NCBI GenBank assembly: GCA_002698425.1
Contig: NZXU01000101.1
Coordinates: 124,001-188,000, forward strand
Origin: Ahrensia sp.
Lineage (GTDB): Bacteria > Pseudomonadota > Alphaproteobacteria > Rhizobiales > Rhizobiaceae
Length of the DNA: 64,000 bases
Direction: 5' to 3'
Shown here: positions 1-8,352 of the stretch, piece by piece
How positions within the stretch are numbered: the stretch's first letter is position 1
How the letters are laid out: each line of letters opens with the position of its first letter
Notes under the pieces: generated by a model
What the model was told of the DNA's origin: nothing
Databases searched by the model: none
What the model saw: the letters and a program-made list of their open reading frames with translations, nothing else
Made by a program: the position numbers and the translations under genes

Positions 1-1
1 G

Positions 2-1045
2 GAACTGCGCTCCATCGGCATTGCGCCCGACATCCTTCTGGTGCGGGCCGACCGGCCGATCCCCGAGGCCGAACGCAAGAAACTGTCGTTGTTCTGCAAC
101 GTGCGCGAATCCGCGGTCATCCAGGCGCTCGACGTCAAGAGCATCTACGATGTGCCGAAGGCCTATCACGACGAGGGCCTCGACGAGGAAGTGCTCGCCG
201 CCTTCGGTATCGAACCGGCGCCGCAGCCGCGCATGGCGACCTGGGAGGACGTGTCAGACCGCGTCCACAATCCGGAAGGCGAGGTCACGATCGCCGTCGT
301 CGGCAAATATACCGGCCTGAAGGACGCCTACAAATCGCTGATCGAGGCGCTCAATCACGGCGGCATGGCCAACCGGGTAAAGGTCAATCTCGAATGGATC
401 GAATCCGAGGTCTTCGAGAGCGAGGACCCGGCGACCTATCTCGAAAACGTCCATGGCATTCTCGTGCCAGGCGGTTTCGGCGAGCGTGGCGCCGAGGGCA
501 AGATCTCCGCGGCCACCTTCGCGCGTGAACGCAAGGTCCCCTATTTCGGCATCTGTTTCGGCATGCAGATGGCCTGCATCGAGGCGGCGCGGTCGCTGGC
601 GGGGATCGAGAACGCATCCTCGACCGAATTCGGTCCGTCGAAGGAGCCGGTCGTCGGCCTGATGACCGAGTGGCTGAAGGGCAACATGCTCGAAAAGCGC
701 ACGCAGGCGGGTGATCTCGGCGGTACGATGCGCCTCGGCGCCTACAAGGCGACGCTGAAGGAAGGCACCCGGATCGCGGAGATTTACGGCGACACGGACA
801 TCTCCGAACGCCACCGCCACCGCTACGAGGTCAATATCGACTACCGCGAGCGGCTCGAAGAATGCGGCCTCGTCTTCTCCGGCCTGTCTCCGGACGGCGT
901 GCTGCCGGAAACGATCGAATATGCGGATCACCCGTGGTTCATCGGCGTGCAGTACCACCCGGAGCTGAAGTCGCGGCCTTTCGAACCGCATCCGCTGTTC
1001 TCCAGCTTCATCGCCGCGGCGCTCGAACAGAGCCGGCTGGTCTGA
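2..1045 (+). CDS. pyrG: CTP synthase, C-terminal part (5' end outside window)
   Basis: Makes CTP from UTP, ATP and glutamine in pyrimidine synthesis. The reading frame is open from base 2 and begins inside the synthetase domain ([19 protein letters not shown]), so the start codon lies upstream of the window. The class-I glutamine amidotransferase domain is complete: the oxyanion segment [10 protein letters not shown], the nucleophile elbow GICFGMQ, and the C-terminal histidine and glutamate in [11 protein letters not shown]. The stop TGA is at 1043-1045. The next gene, an IclR regulator, ends immediately after on the opposite strand. The assignment is secure because both domains match the family throughout the visible part. 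Confidence 0.97.
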   Translation, partial: ELRSIGIAPDILLVRADRPIPEAERKKLSLFCNVRESAVIQALDVKSIYDVPKAYHDEGLDEEVLAAFGIEPAPQPRMATWEDVSDRVHNPEGEVTIAVVGKYTGLKDAYKSLIEALNHGGMANRVKVNLEWIESEVFESEDPATYLENVHGILVPGGFGERGAEGKISAATFARERKVPYFGICFGMQMACIEAARSLAGIENASSTEFGPSKEPVVGLMTEWLKGNMLEKRTQAGDLGGTMRLGAYKATLKEGTRIAEIYGDTDISERHRHRYEVNIDYRERLEECGLVFSGLSPDGVLPETIEYADHPWFIGVQYHPELKSRPFEPHPLFSSFIAAALEQSRLV

Positions 1046-1873
1046 TCATCGTTTCCGGCGCGCCGTTTCCGCGTCCTGCGGAAACAGGGTGACAAGGTCC
1101 TCGGCGATGCATTCGGCAGCCTCCTTGAGAGGCGCCAGATGGCGTTTTGCGAATTCCTTCGGCTCCTGGAAGGCGCGGGGCCAGATCATGCTGATCGCGG
1201 CGTTGGGCTGGCCGTAGACATCGATCGGCACCGCGATGGCGGCCAGCCCGTCATCGAGCATGGTTTCGCCGCGATAGACCCCGAGGCGCGTGCCGAAGCC
1301 GCGCGCGCGGGCCTTTTCGATCTCCGGCATGAACTGTTTCAGCGTGAAGCCGAAACGCGACAGGCCCAGCGACATGTTCCCGTTCGTCAGGCGGTCGTAT
1401 TCGGCGATTTCCGCGTCGGTGCGCACCGCGAGGCAAGCCATCCCGGTTGCCGATCCGAACATGTTTATCCTGCGGTTGATGATGCCGCGATACATGTGAA
1501 ACGGGCTGAGCGGCCGGGTCGAGTCGACGATGCGCATGCAAAGCCCGTCGAGCACGTGAATGTCCGACGGCCACTCCAGTTTTTTCGTCAGTTCCACGGC
1601 GCGCGGCATGGCGACGTCGGTCAGGCTCGCCATTTCGTGCGGGATGGGTTCGCCCGCGCCGGCGGGAAGCGGAATCGTCACGCGATAAAGGCCATCGGCC
1701 ACCGAGCGGCGCACAAGGCGATGCTGTATCAGCGTTCCGAGCAACCGCCTGATGGTCGATTTGGCGATGCCGCTATCGCGATGCAGATCCGCGAGCGAGC
1801 TCGCGCCGTTGCGGGCAAGGGATTCCAGGATCGTGATCCCGCGGTCGAGAGACCGGTTCGCCAGGTCGGTCAT
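1046..1873 (-). CDS. IclR-family transcriptional regulator
   Basis: A 275-aa regulator with an N-terminal winged helix-turn-helix (about residues 10-65; SLADLHRDSGIAKSTIRRLL is the HTH core) and a C-terminal effector-binding domain of IclR type. The chosen ATG at 1871-1873 follows a strong GGAGGA (complement of 1883-1888) at 9 nt. A GTG 11 codons upstream is possible but lacks such a site. The gene is divergent from the TRAP transporter operon starting at 1992, so it probably controls that operon and itself from the 118-bp intergenic region. The effector is unknown; IclR regulators next to TRAP systems usually sense the transported substrate or a catabolite. Confidence 0.9.
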   Translation of the reverse strand: MTDLANRSLDRGITILESLARNGASSLADLHRDSGIAKSTIRRLLGTLIQHRLVRRSVADGLYRVTIPLPAGAGEPIPHEMASLTDVAMPRAVELTKKLEWPSDIHVLDGLCMRIVDSTRPLSPFHMYRGIINRRINMFGSATGMACLAVRTDAEIAEYDRLTNGNMSLGLSRFGFTLKQFMPEIEKARARGFGTRLGVYRGETMLDDGLAAIAVPIDVYGQPNAAISMIWPRAFQEPKEFAKRHLAPLKEAAECIAEDLVTLFPQDAETARRKR

Positions 1874-1991
1874 TCCGCTTGCTCCTCCGGAGACGAAGCG
1901 TGCCACTGAGCGGCACGCTATTCAAGGTTCGATTGTGCCGGGGGGCGATTTCCGCATGATTGGATGCGAAGCGCGCCTGGGAGGAGCCATC

Positions 1992-3908
1992 GTGCGGCAG
2001 CTGACGAATCGAACTGCGGAATTTCTTGCCGCCGCCCTTGCGGGATTCGCGGTCTATATCGCCGGATTCGGGATTTTCGACACGATCATCGTCTTTGGCG
2101 GCGTTGCCCTGACCGGTGTGGTCGTCGCCATCCTGCTTCTGAATTCTGGAGAACGCGAGGTCGTCGACGCGCCTGTCGGCAGTGAGCCGGCGCAGACCGC
2201 CAATCCTCTCCTCGGCATCGCCCATCTGGTTCTCCTCGCGGTCTTCGCCTTCCTCGTCCTGCGCTGGATGGGGATCATGCTGGAGCAGGAGGAGTTCTTC
2301 GTCGATATCTCCCGCACCGACCTGATGGCGTCCTGGGTTGCCTTTGCGATCATCGGTTACCTGACATGGCGCCTGTTCGGCATCCCCATGGCGATCGTCT
2401 TCTTCGGTGTTCTGCTCTATGCCGTTCTTCCCGACGGCCTGGGCGGCGCCGATCTCGACTGGTCGAGTATCGCCGACCGGCAGTGGTTCACCACCGACGG
2501 CGTCTTTGGCCGGCCGCTTCAGGTCGTCGCGACCACGGTTCTGATCTTCATCGTCTATGGAGCCGTGCTGCAGGCGTCCGGCGCGGGCGACGTGCTCCTC
2601 AAGATCGCCTTCGCCGCCACCGGCCGTTTCGCGGGCGGTCCGGCGCATGCGGCGATTGTCGGCTCCGCGATGTTCGGCACGATGTCGGGCGCGGCGATCG
2701 CCAACGTGGTCTCGACCGGCATCTTCACAATCCCGATCATCAAGCGCGCGGGATTCAAGGCGAAATTCGCCGGCGCGGTCGAAGCCGCAGCGTCGACGGG
2801 CGGGCAGATCATGCCGCCTGTCATGGGCGTGGTGGCCTTCATCATGGCCGACGTCACGGGGATCCCCTATCTGAAGATCGTCGTTGCGGCGCTCATTCCC
2901 GCGATCCTCTATTATGCGAGCCTGTTCATCGTCGTTCTCATCGAATCGCGAAAACAGGGGATCGGCGCGACGCCGCCTGAAAAGCGCGAGACGCTGACAC
3001 GCCAGGACTGGATCGCGAGCCTCGCATTCTGGATCCCGCTGGGTGTCATCATCGCGGTACTGCTGACCGGTCGCACGCCGCAGAATGCGGGTTTCTACGC
3101 GCTCTGCGTCGCATCGGTGCTTTGCCTGATCCTGTTTCCGCGGTTCCGGCATCCGTCCGCATGGTGGCAGGCGCTCGTCAGCGCGGGCAAGACCGCTGCC
3201 AATCTGATGATCATCGTCACCTCGGTCGGCGTCGTGATCGGCATCGTCAACATGAGCGGGATCGGCCTCGAATTCGCCGATGCGATCCGCGCCGCATCCG
3301 GCGGCAGCCTGCTGGTCGCCTTGTTCCTCGTCATGGCAGGCTGCATCGTCATGGGAATGGGCGTGCCCTCGGTCACCGCCTATCTGATCCTCGCGCTCGT
3401 TATGGGGCCGGCGCTGGAAGGCCTGGGCATCTCCAAGATCGCCGCGCATATGTTTATGCTCTATTTCGGGGTGCTCTCGGTCATCACGCCGCCGGTTGCC
3501 CTTGCCGCTTTCGCCGCCGCGCCGATTGCCGGGGCCAAGCCGATGGAGACGGGCGTCGAGGCGGTTCGCCTGGCTATTGCCGGCTTCATTATCCCGTTCA
3601 TCTTCGTCTATCATCCGGACATCCTGATCATTGACGGCTTCACAGTCACCGGTCTCGTCTGGTCGCTTGCCTGTTTCCTGCTGGCGACCTGGATGATCGG
3701 CACCGCGCTGGCGGGGTTCGACAGGTCGCGGCTTCCGCTATGGGAAAGCGCGGTTCGTCTTGTTGCGGCGATCGCCATCCTGACGCCGGACATTCTGTCG
3801 AGCCTCGGCGGCGGCGCGGTCGCGGTGCTGCTGGTGGTCCTGCACTACATCAGATCCCGGAGCGTGGAGGCGCTGCCGGAAACCACAACCCAAGGGAGGA
3901 AAGCATGA
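1992..3908 (+). CDS. TRAP transporter permease, fused small and large membrane subunits
   Basis: A 638-aa integral membrane protein of the fused DctQM-type TRAP permeases that pair with TAXI binding proteins. An N-terminal block of hydrophobic helices (DctQ-like) is followed by the large DctM-like domain with its typical segments SAMFGTMSGAAIANVVSTG, EAAASTGGQIMPPVMG and GMGVPSVTAY. GTG at 1992 is preferred because GGAGGA lies 6 nt upstream (1980-1985); an in-frame ATG at 1956 has no comparable site. The stop overlaps the start of the binding-protein gene (ATGA at 3905-3908), which implies translational coupling. It would use the sodium or proton gradient to import an organic acid or similar ligand. 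Confidence 0.9.
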   Translation: MRQLTNRTAEFLAAALAGFAVYIAGFGIFDTIIVFGGVALTGVVVAILLLNSGEREVVDAPVGSEPAQTANPLLGIAHLVLLAVFAFLVLRWMGIMLEQEEFFVDISRTDLMASWVAFAIIGYLTWRLFGIPMAIVFFGVLLYAVLPDGLGGADLDWSSIADRQWFTTDGVFGRPLQVVATTVLIFIVYGAVLQASGAGDVLLKIAFAATGRFAGGPAHAAIVGSAMFGTMSGAAIANVVSTGIFTIPIIKRAGFKAKFAGAVEAAASTGGQIMPPVMGVVAFIMADVTGIPYLKIVVAALIPAILYYASLFIVVLIESRKQGIGATPPEKRETLTRQDWIASLAFWIPLGVIIAVLLTGRTPQNAGFYALCVASVLCLILFPRFRHPSAWWQALVSAGKTAANLMIIVTSVGVVIGIVNMSGIGLEFADAIRAASGGSLLVALFLVMAGCIVMGMGVPSVTAYLILALVMGPALEGLGISKIAAHMFMLYFGVLSVITPPVALAAFAAAPIAGAKPMETGVEAVRLAIAGFIIPFIFVYHPDILIIDGFTVTGLVWSLACFLLATWMIGTALAGFDRSRLPLWESAVRLVAAIAILTPDILSSLGGGAVAVLLVVLHYIRSRSVEALPETTTQGRKA

Positions 3909-4918
3909 AACATCTAACCCGTGCCGCATTGGCCGGCCTGGCGACGGTCGCGTTGTCGACCGGTGCGTTTGCCGCCGAGAAGCTCAAGATGGCTACCATC
4001 GATCCGGGCTCCTCGGCCTATCTGGTAATGACCACCATGGCCAATATCGTCAATGACAAGCAGAGCGACTACGAGATCACCGTCGACGCCACCGGCGCAG
4101 CGACCAAACACATGGTCGAGGTCGCATCCGGCAAGATCGATCTCTGCATGGTTTCGCCGACCGTCTATCAGTTCATGAAGAACGGCAAGGCGATGTATTC
4201 CAAGCTGGAAAAGGCGCCGGAACTGTCGAAGAATCTCGGCCTGATCTACTGGTTTCCCTATGGGGCCTATCACGTCCTGACCTATGCCGATTCCGGCATG
4301 ATGTCGCTCAAGGACATCAAGGGCAAAAAGGTCTTCCTCGGACCTCCGGGCGGTGGCGCATGGAATACCGCCAATGCCTGGATCGAGTCGATGACCGGCT
4401 ACAAGGCCGGCGAAGACTACGAGAACGTCAAGGCCTCCTGGGGCGCGGCGCTGCAGGCTTTTCAGGACCGGCAGATCGATGTCTACATCAATGGCGGCAT
4501 TCCGCCTTATCCGCAGGTCGAGCAGCTCGCGCTGACGTCGAAACTGCGCATTCTCGGCCCGACAAAGGCCGAGGTCGATGCGGCGACCGATGATATGCTC
4601 GCCCCGTCACGCGGTCCGGGCCGGACGCTCGACGTGATCCCGGCCGGCATTTACGGCGATGGCGTCGTCAACAGCGAAGACGTCTACGAGGTCGGATCCA
4701 CGGTCGGCGTCGGCGTGCGCATGGATATGGCGGAGGACACTGTCTACGAGATCACCAAGGTCTTCTGGGAAAACCTGCCGGACGTGCAGAAAACGACCCC
4801 CTTCATGCGCAAGGTCACGCTTGACGGGCTGAAGAAGTCGAGCGCGATGCCGCTCCATCCGGGTGCGATCAGATACTACAAGGAAATCGGCCTCGAGATT
4901 CCTGACGAAATGCAGTGA
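3905..4918 (+). CDS. TAXI-family TRAP transporter solute-binding protein
   Basis: A 337-aa periplasmic binding protein with a Sec signal peptide (MKHLTRAALAGLATVALSTG, cleavage probably after AFA near residue 23). The mature part has TAXI-family features: MATIDPGSSAYLVMTTMAN at the start, the ATGAATKHMVEVASGKIDLC loop, and the GPPGGGAWNTAN segment. It is coupled to the permease by a 4-bp overlap and preceded by GGGAGGAAAGC. Known TAXI ligands include glutamate and 2-oxoglutarate-like acids, but the ligand cannot be read from the sequence. The downstream sulfatase-like gene hints at a sulfated or phosphonylated organic compound; that is inference only. Confidence 0.9.
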   Translation: MKHLTRAALAGLATVALSTGAFAAEKLKMATIDPGSSAYLVMTTMANIVNDKQSDYEITVDATGAATKHMVEVASGKIDLCMVSPTVYQFMKNGKAMYSKLEKAPELSKNLGLIYWFPYGAYHVLTYADSGMMSLKDIKGKKVFLGPPGGGAWNTANAWIESMTGYKAGEDYENVKASWGAALQAFQDRQIDVYINGGIPPYPQVEQLALTSKLRILGPTKAEVDAATDDMLAPSRGPGRTLDVIPAGIYGDGVVNSEDVYEVGSTVGVGVRMDMAEDTVYEITKVFWENLPDVQKTTPFMRKVTLDGLKKSSAMPLHPGAIRYYKEIGLEIPDEMQ

Positions 4919-4928
4919 CCTGATATCG

Positions 4929-4951
4929 CGGGGCCGGTTCCGCCGGCCCCG
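4929..4951 (+). terminator. strong GC hairpin after the TAXI binding-protein gene
   Basis: A perfect 9-bp stem, CGGGGCCGG / CCGGCCCCG, with a 5-nt loop lies 10 nt after the stop codon. No T-run follows, so it is not a typical intrinsic terminator. It may stabilise the mRNA 3' end of the abundant binding protein or attenuate read-through into the sulfatase gene. Confidence 0.45.
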
Positions 4952-4984
4952 GTCCACGCGAACGAAGATTGAAGCCAGTCCCCC

Positions 4985-6649
4985 ATGTCCCGTAAAGCCC
5001 GCAACATCCTCTTCATCATGTATGACCAGCTCCGCTTCGACTATCTGAGCTGTGCCGGCCACCCGTGGCTGCAAACGCCGAATATGGATGCGCTGGCGGC
5101 GCGGGGCGTGCGGTTCAGCCGCTGCTACGTTCAGTCTCCGGTCTGCGGCTCGTCGCGGATGAGCACCTATACCGGACGCTATGTCAGCAGCCATGGTGCG
5201 GCCTGGAACAATTTTCCGCTTAAGGTCGGCGAACAGACACTCGGCGACCATCTGCGCAAGATCGGCATGCAGTCCTGGCTGATCGGCAAGACCCATATGA
5301 AGGTTGACGAGGAAGGCATGGACCGCCTCGGCATCGCCCGCGACGGCATCATCGGCGCACGTGTTTCGGAATGCGGTTTCGATGTCTTCGTGCGTGACGA
5401 CGGTCTGTGGGGCGAAGGGCCGGACGGGTTCTACGATTCCAAGCGCTCGCCCTACAATGAATATCTGAAGTCGAAGGGCTATGCCGGGACGAATCCGTGG
5501 CACGATTTCGCCAATGCCGGCGTCGGAGAGGACGGCGACATGGCGTCCGGCTGGTTCATGAAACATGCGGACAAACCGGCCAATATCGAGAATAGCGATT
5601 CCGAGACGCCATGGCTCACCGACAGGATGATCGAATTCCTCAAGTCCCGGAAGGACGATGCGGCGCCCTGGCTCTGCCATCTGTCCTATATCAAGCCGCA
5701 TTGGCCCTATATCGTGCCGGCGCCTTATCACGACATGTATGGCCGCAATCAGGTCGTGCCGGCGGTCCGCCATCCGGACGAACGGGCAGATCCGCACCCG
5801 GTTTATGAAGCCTTCATGTCGAATGCGATCGGCCAGGCCTTCTCGCGTGACGAAGTGCGCGAGAAGGTCATCCCCGCCTATATGGGGCTCATCAAGCAAT
5901 GCGACGACGAACTCGGCCGCCTTATGAAATACCTGGAGGACACCGGTCGCCTGGACGATACGCTGATCGTGCTCACCTCCGACCATGGCGATTATCTGGG
6001 CGACCATTGGCTGGGCGAAAAGGACCTGTTTCACGAGCCCTCGGTCAAGGTTCCGCTGATCGTCGTCGATCCGTCGCCGGAAGCCGACGCCACGCGCGGT
6101 ACGGTCTGCGACGAACTGGTCGAGCAGATCGATCTCGCCGCCACATTCATTGAATCGGCCGGCGGCAAGGTTCCCGGCCACATCGTCGAGGGCAGGTCGC
6201 TTGGGCCTTTCCTGCGGGGCGAGACGCCGGAGGAATGGCGGGAGTTCTGCGTCAGCGAATATGACTATTCGGCGACGCCCATGGCGGTGAAACTCGGTGT
6301 CGAGCCGAAGGACGCCCGCCTGTTCATGATTGCCGACAAGCGCTGGAAATTCATGCATGCCGAAGGCGGCATGCGCCCGATGCTGTTCGATATGGAAAAC
6401 GATCCCGACGAGTATGTTGATCTGGGCTCCAGCGCAGATCACGCCGGGATCATCGATATGATGTACCGGCGGCTAGCCGTCTGGGCGCGGCGCATGGCGC
6501 AGCGCACCGCAATCTCGGACGACCAGATCAAGGCGGGCAGGGGCGGTTCGCGCCGAAAGGGCATCCTGCTCGGTCTTTATGACGGGTCCGAGGTCGATGA
6601 GGAACTTACGGTCAAATATCGCGGCGCGGCTGAGCGCACCGCCTCATAG
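4985..6649 (+). CDS. sulfatase / phosphonate monoester hydrolase-like enzyme (alkaline phosphatase superfamily)
   Basis: A 554-aa enzyme expected to hydrolyse a sulfate, phosphonate or phosphate ester. Metal-binding residues are visible near the N-terminus (NILFIMYDQLRFD) and late in the protein (TSDHGDYLGDH). The formylglycine region is C54-G-S-S-R58, followed by MSTYTGR, so the cysteine to be oxidised and the arginine are present. The usual Pro/Ala of CxPSR or CxPxR is replaced by Ser. Overall layout (IKPHWPYIVPAPYHDMY, GLIKQCDDELGRLMKYLEDT) resembles rhizobial phosphonate monoester hydrolases. No signal peptide is seen, so it is probably cytoplasmic and acts on imported substrate. It follows the TRAP operon by 66 nt and overlaps the convergent EEP gene by 6 bp. 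Confidence 0.85.
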   Translation: MSRKARNILFIMYDQLRFDYLSCAGHPWLQTPNMDALAARGVRFSRCYVQSPVCGSSRMSTYTGRYVSSHGAAWNNFPLKVGEQTLGDHLRKIGMQSWLIGKTHMKVDEEGMDRLGIARDGIIGARVSECGFDVFVRDDGLWGEGPDGFYDSKRSPYNEYLKSKGYAGTNPWHDFANAGVGEDGDMASGWFMKHADKPANIENSDSETPWLTDRMIEFLKSRKDDAAPWLCHLSYIKPHWPYIVPAPYHDMYGRNQVVPAVRHPDERADPHPVYEAFMSNAIGQAFSRDEVREKVIPAYMGLIKQCDDELGRLMKYLEDTGRLDDTLIVLTSDHGDYLGDHWLGEKDLFHEPSVKVPLIVVDPSPEADATRGTVCDELVEQIDLAATFIESAGGKVPGHIVEGRSLGPFLRGETPEEWREFCVSEYDYSATPMAVKLGVEPKDARLFMIADKRWKFMHAEGGMRPMLFDMENDPDEYVDLGSSADHAGIIDMMYRRLAVWARRMAQRTAISDDQIKAGRGGSRRKGILLGLYDGSEVDEELTVKYRGAAERTAS

Positions 6650-7576
6650 CCCGTCGAAATCGATCGCGATGGCAGCGTGGTCGCTGGCATGCGGCCGATG
6701 ATAGCCGACGCCGGGCAGGCGGTCCCCCGGGAACTCCGCCGCCTCATGTCCAAGCCCCTGGCGCAGATAGAGTGGTTTGGCGTTCGGGAACCGTTCGGCA
6801 AGGGCGGGAGACGCCAGCAGTGCATCCGGGCGCGAATAGATGCTGCTCTCCTGCAAGTGGTAGGACCAGCGCCGGTCTTCCGGAAGACGCGTGACGAGAT
6901 CGACCGCGAAATCGTCGAGCAACGGCGCCGATGCCCGCTCGCCGCGAGGCTCGTCTTGCGGCTCGTTGAGATCGCCGAGGATCATCCACTGCGCCAATCC
7001 CGGATCCGGGAACAATCGTTCTATAAGCCGGCGAACCGCGAGTGCTTCCAGCCGCCGTGTCGTCCAGGCGATGTCCGCATCCGGCCACGGCGCCTTGAAA
7101 TGGCAGACGAAGAGCGTCAGGTCGCCCGCCCGGGCACTGAGGCAGTCCCGCCGGAAGACCGGCTCGTCCGTATCGCCTCCCGCTTCCCCTTCGAGACCGA
7201 GATCTTTCGCTGTCAGCCTGGCGTGGCTTTTGACGTCGTCGAGACGGATCCGGCTCATCAAGGCGACGTCGTAGCCGCGCCCGTCATTGCCGGGAAGGCA
7301 GACGCGGAAAGGGTAGGGCGCGCAGCCGGAGGGCAGCAGGATGCGGTCGTGGAAATAGTCGAGCGTCTCCCGGTCGAACACTTCCTGCATGGCGACCACA
7401 TCGGCGTCGGCTTCGCGCAACACATCGGCGGTCAGCTGCCGGTCGATCACGTCGGACGCCTTGGCGGCGGCGCTTTCCCGCGCTGGTGCATCCCTGTCCC
7501 GCGCGCCGGACAGCAGAACGCCCGCTTTCGAATGCCGCAAGCGCATGTTCTGTACGTTGAAAGTCGCGATACGCAT
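6644..7576 (-). CDS. endonuclease/exonuclease/phosphatase-family protein
   Basis: A 310-aa metal-dependent hydrolase of the EEP fold. Diagnostic segments in order are MRIATFNVQNM (first metal-binding Asn), VVAMQEVFD (metal-binding Glu), VCHFKAPW, MILGDLNEPQDEP (catalytic Asp and Asn) and HASDHAAIAIDFD at the C-terminus (the SDH general-base motif). No signal peptide is seen. Members cleave nucleic acids, inositol phosphates or sphingomyelin, and the substrate here cannot be told. It is convergent with the sulfatase gene (6-bp overlap), and its start faces the small gene at 7695. Confidence 0.85.
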   Translation of the reverse strand: MRIATFNVQNMRLRHSKAGVLLSGARDRDAPARESAAAKASDVIDRQLTADVLREADADVVAMQEVFDRETLDYFHDRILLPSGCAPYPFRVCLPGNDGRGYDVALMSRIRLDDVKSHARLTAKDLGLEGEAGGDTDEPVFRRDCLSARAGDLTLFVCHFKAPWPDADIAWTTRRLEALAVRRLIERLFPDPGLAQWMILGDLNEPQDEPRGERASAPLLDDFAVDLVTRLPEDRRWSYHLQESSIYSRPDALLASPALAERFPNAKPLYLRQGLGHEAAEFPGDRLPGVGYHRPHASDHAAIAIDFDGL

Positions 7577-7694
7577 TGTCCGTTGTCTTACGGCCTCTCG
7601 GGAGCGGCGTCACCGTAGGACGGAGCGCCCGCTGGTGCCAGAGGGGGCGGGGAATCGCCTGTCCAATCGGCGCGTTCCATGGTTTACTTCCTCA

Positions 7695-7988
7695 ATGATT
7701 ACGCTTGAAGATTGCCTTGGCTTCTGTGACCTCACCGAAGAGGAGGTGCTTGCCATCGCCGAGCATGAACACTTGCCGGAAATGGCGGCGATCGCCTACG
7801 CCCAATATCTCGCGCATGAGGACCAGGGCACGGAGGCGATCGGCCGGATGATCGCCGATGACATCCGGGAGGCCCAGCACCGCAACGACGCCGAACATGT
7901 CCGGACCTTGCTGCATGTCCTGCATCACTTCCTCAGAGCCCATCCCGAGGCGGCGCCCGAGCAGCATCCCTGGCATCGGGTCTTTTAA
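7695..7988 (+). CDS. small conserved-looking helical protein of unknown function
   Basis: A 97-aa acidic, mostly helical protein beginning MITLEDCLGFCDLTEEEVLAI and ending AAPEQHPWHRVF. It contains a histidine-rich middle part (LLHVLHHFLRAHPEA). I do not recognise a catalytic motif. ATG 7695 is chosen because the protein-like composition begins exactly there, while the upstream in-frame sequence overlaps the opposite-strand EEP gene. No good ribosome site is visible. It stands alone between the EEP gene and the sulfur-oxidation island. Confidence 0.7.
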   Translation: MITLEDCLGFCDLTEEEVLAIAEHEHLPEMAAIAYAQYLAHEDQGTEAIGRMIADDIREAQHRNDAEHVRTLLHVLHHFLRAHPEAAPEQHPWHRVF

Positions 7989-8083
7989 GGTCCGGGCCGC
8001 GGGCGATCCGTCGGATTCACGATAAAGCGTGAACATTCCCTTCGGTAATTTCCTTGTGCACGCGGGAGTGGTATTCTCGCGGC

Positions 8084-8212
8084 ATGAAACCGCTGCTGGC
8101 TGTCTTAGCCTTGACCATCGTGATCGTGTGGGATTTCGCGCAGAACAACGGCGAAATGACCAATACGGTCGTCCGGTCGTTCATGAGCTTCGCTCAATCC
8201 TTCGGCTTCTGA
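8084..8212 (+). CDS. 42-aa single-pass membrane microprotein (candidate)
   Basis: A short reading frame, MKPLLAVLALTIVIVWDFA followed by QNNGEMTNTVVRSFMSFAQS, ending in TGA at 8210-8212. Residues 3-17 form one hydrophobic helix followed by an amphipathic tail. Similar small proteins with a hydrophobic N-terminus, a W-D pair and an N-N-G turn occur in Rhizobiales as far as I remember. A possible GGGAG lies about 16 nt upstream, which is too far to be convincing. The remainder of 7989-8352 holds no other plausible gene, only the promoter region of the lipoate ligase. Confidence 0.5.
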   Translation: MKPLLAVLALTIVIVWDFAQNNGEMTNTVVRSFMSFAQSFGF

Positions 8213-8253
8213 GCCAGGATTTTCCGTTACTCCGGGCAGGTGGAACGGCGATT

Positions 8254-8285
8254 CATTCTATTTTCGGAATGTGTATTTGACATTG
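8254..8285 (+). promoter_or_regulatory. candidate promoter/operator upstream of the lipoate ligase gene
   Basis: An AT-rich patch in otherwise GC-rich DNA. It contains an inverted repeat CATTC-N8-GAATG (8254-8271) and a perfect -35-like TTGACA (8277-8282), but no good -10 follows at 17 nt. The element TATTTTCGGAATG (8259-8271) matches CATTTTTTGAATG upstream of the dsrE-hdr genes (10196-10208) at 10 of 13 positions, and TATTTGACAT resembles the other half of that site. It may bind the ArsR-type regulator encoded at the far end of the island. Confidence 0.4.
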
Positions 8286-8352
8286 GCGCGCGTCTGGGGA
8301 AACTCGCGTCCGGGTGCCGCGTCCACGCGCGCACGCCATCAGGGAGGAAAAG

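Noticed and set aside
1773..3614. Open frame of 613 codons on the minus strand opposite the TRAP permease
   Set aside because: It is a shadow of a GC-rich gene: composition is dominated by Arg/Asp/Gly/His with no domain, whereas the plus strand has a full TRAP permease.
4607..6442. Open frame of 611 codons on the minus strand opposite the sulfatase gene
   Set aside because: Low-complexity composition, no recognisable motif, and it overlaps two well-supported genes completely.
8029..8280. 83-codon plus-strand frame in the gap before the lipoate ligase
   Set aside because: Its composition is not protein-like and it overlaps the better 42-codon membrane frame and the promoter region.
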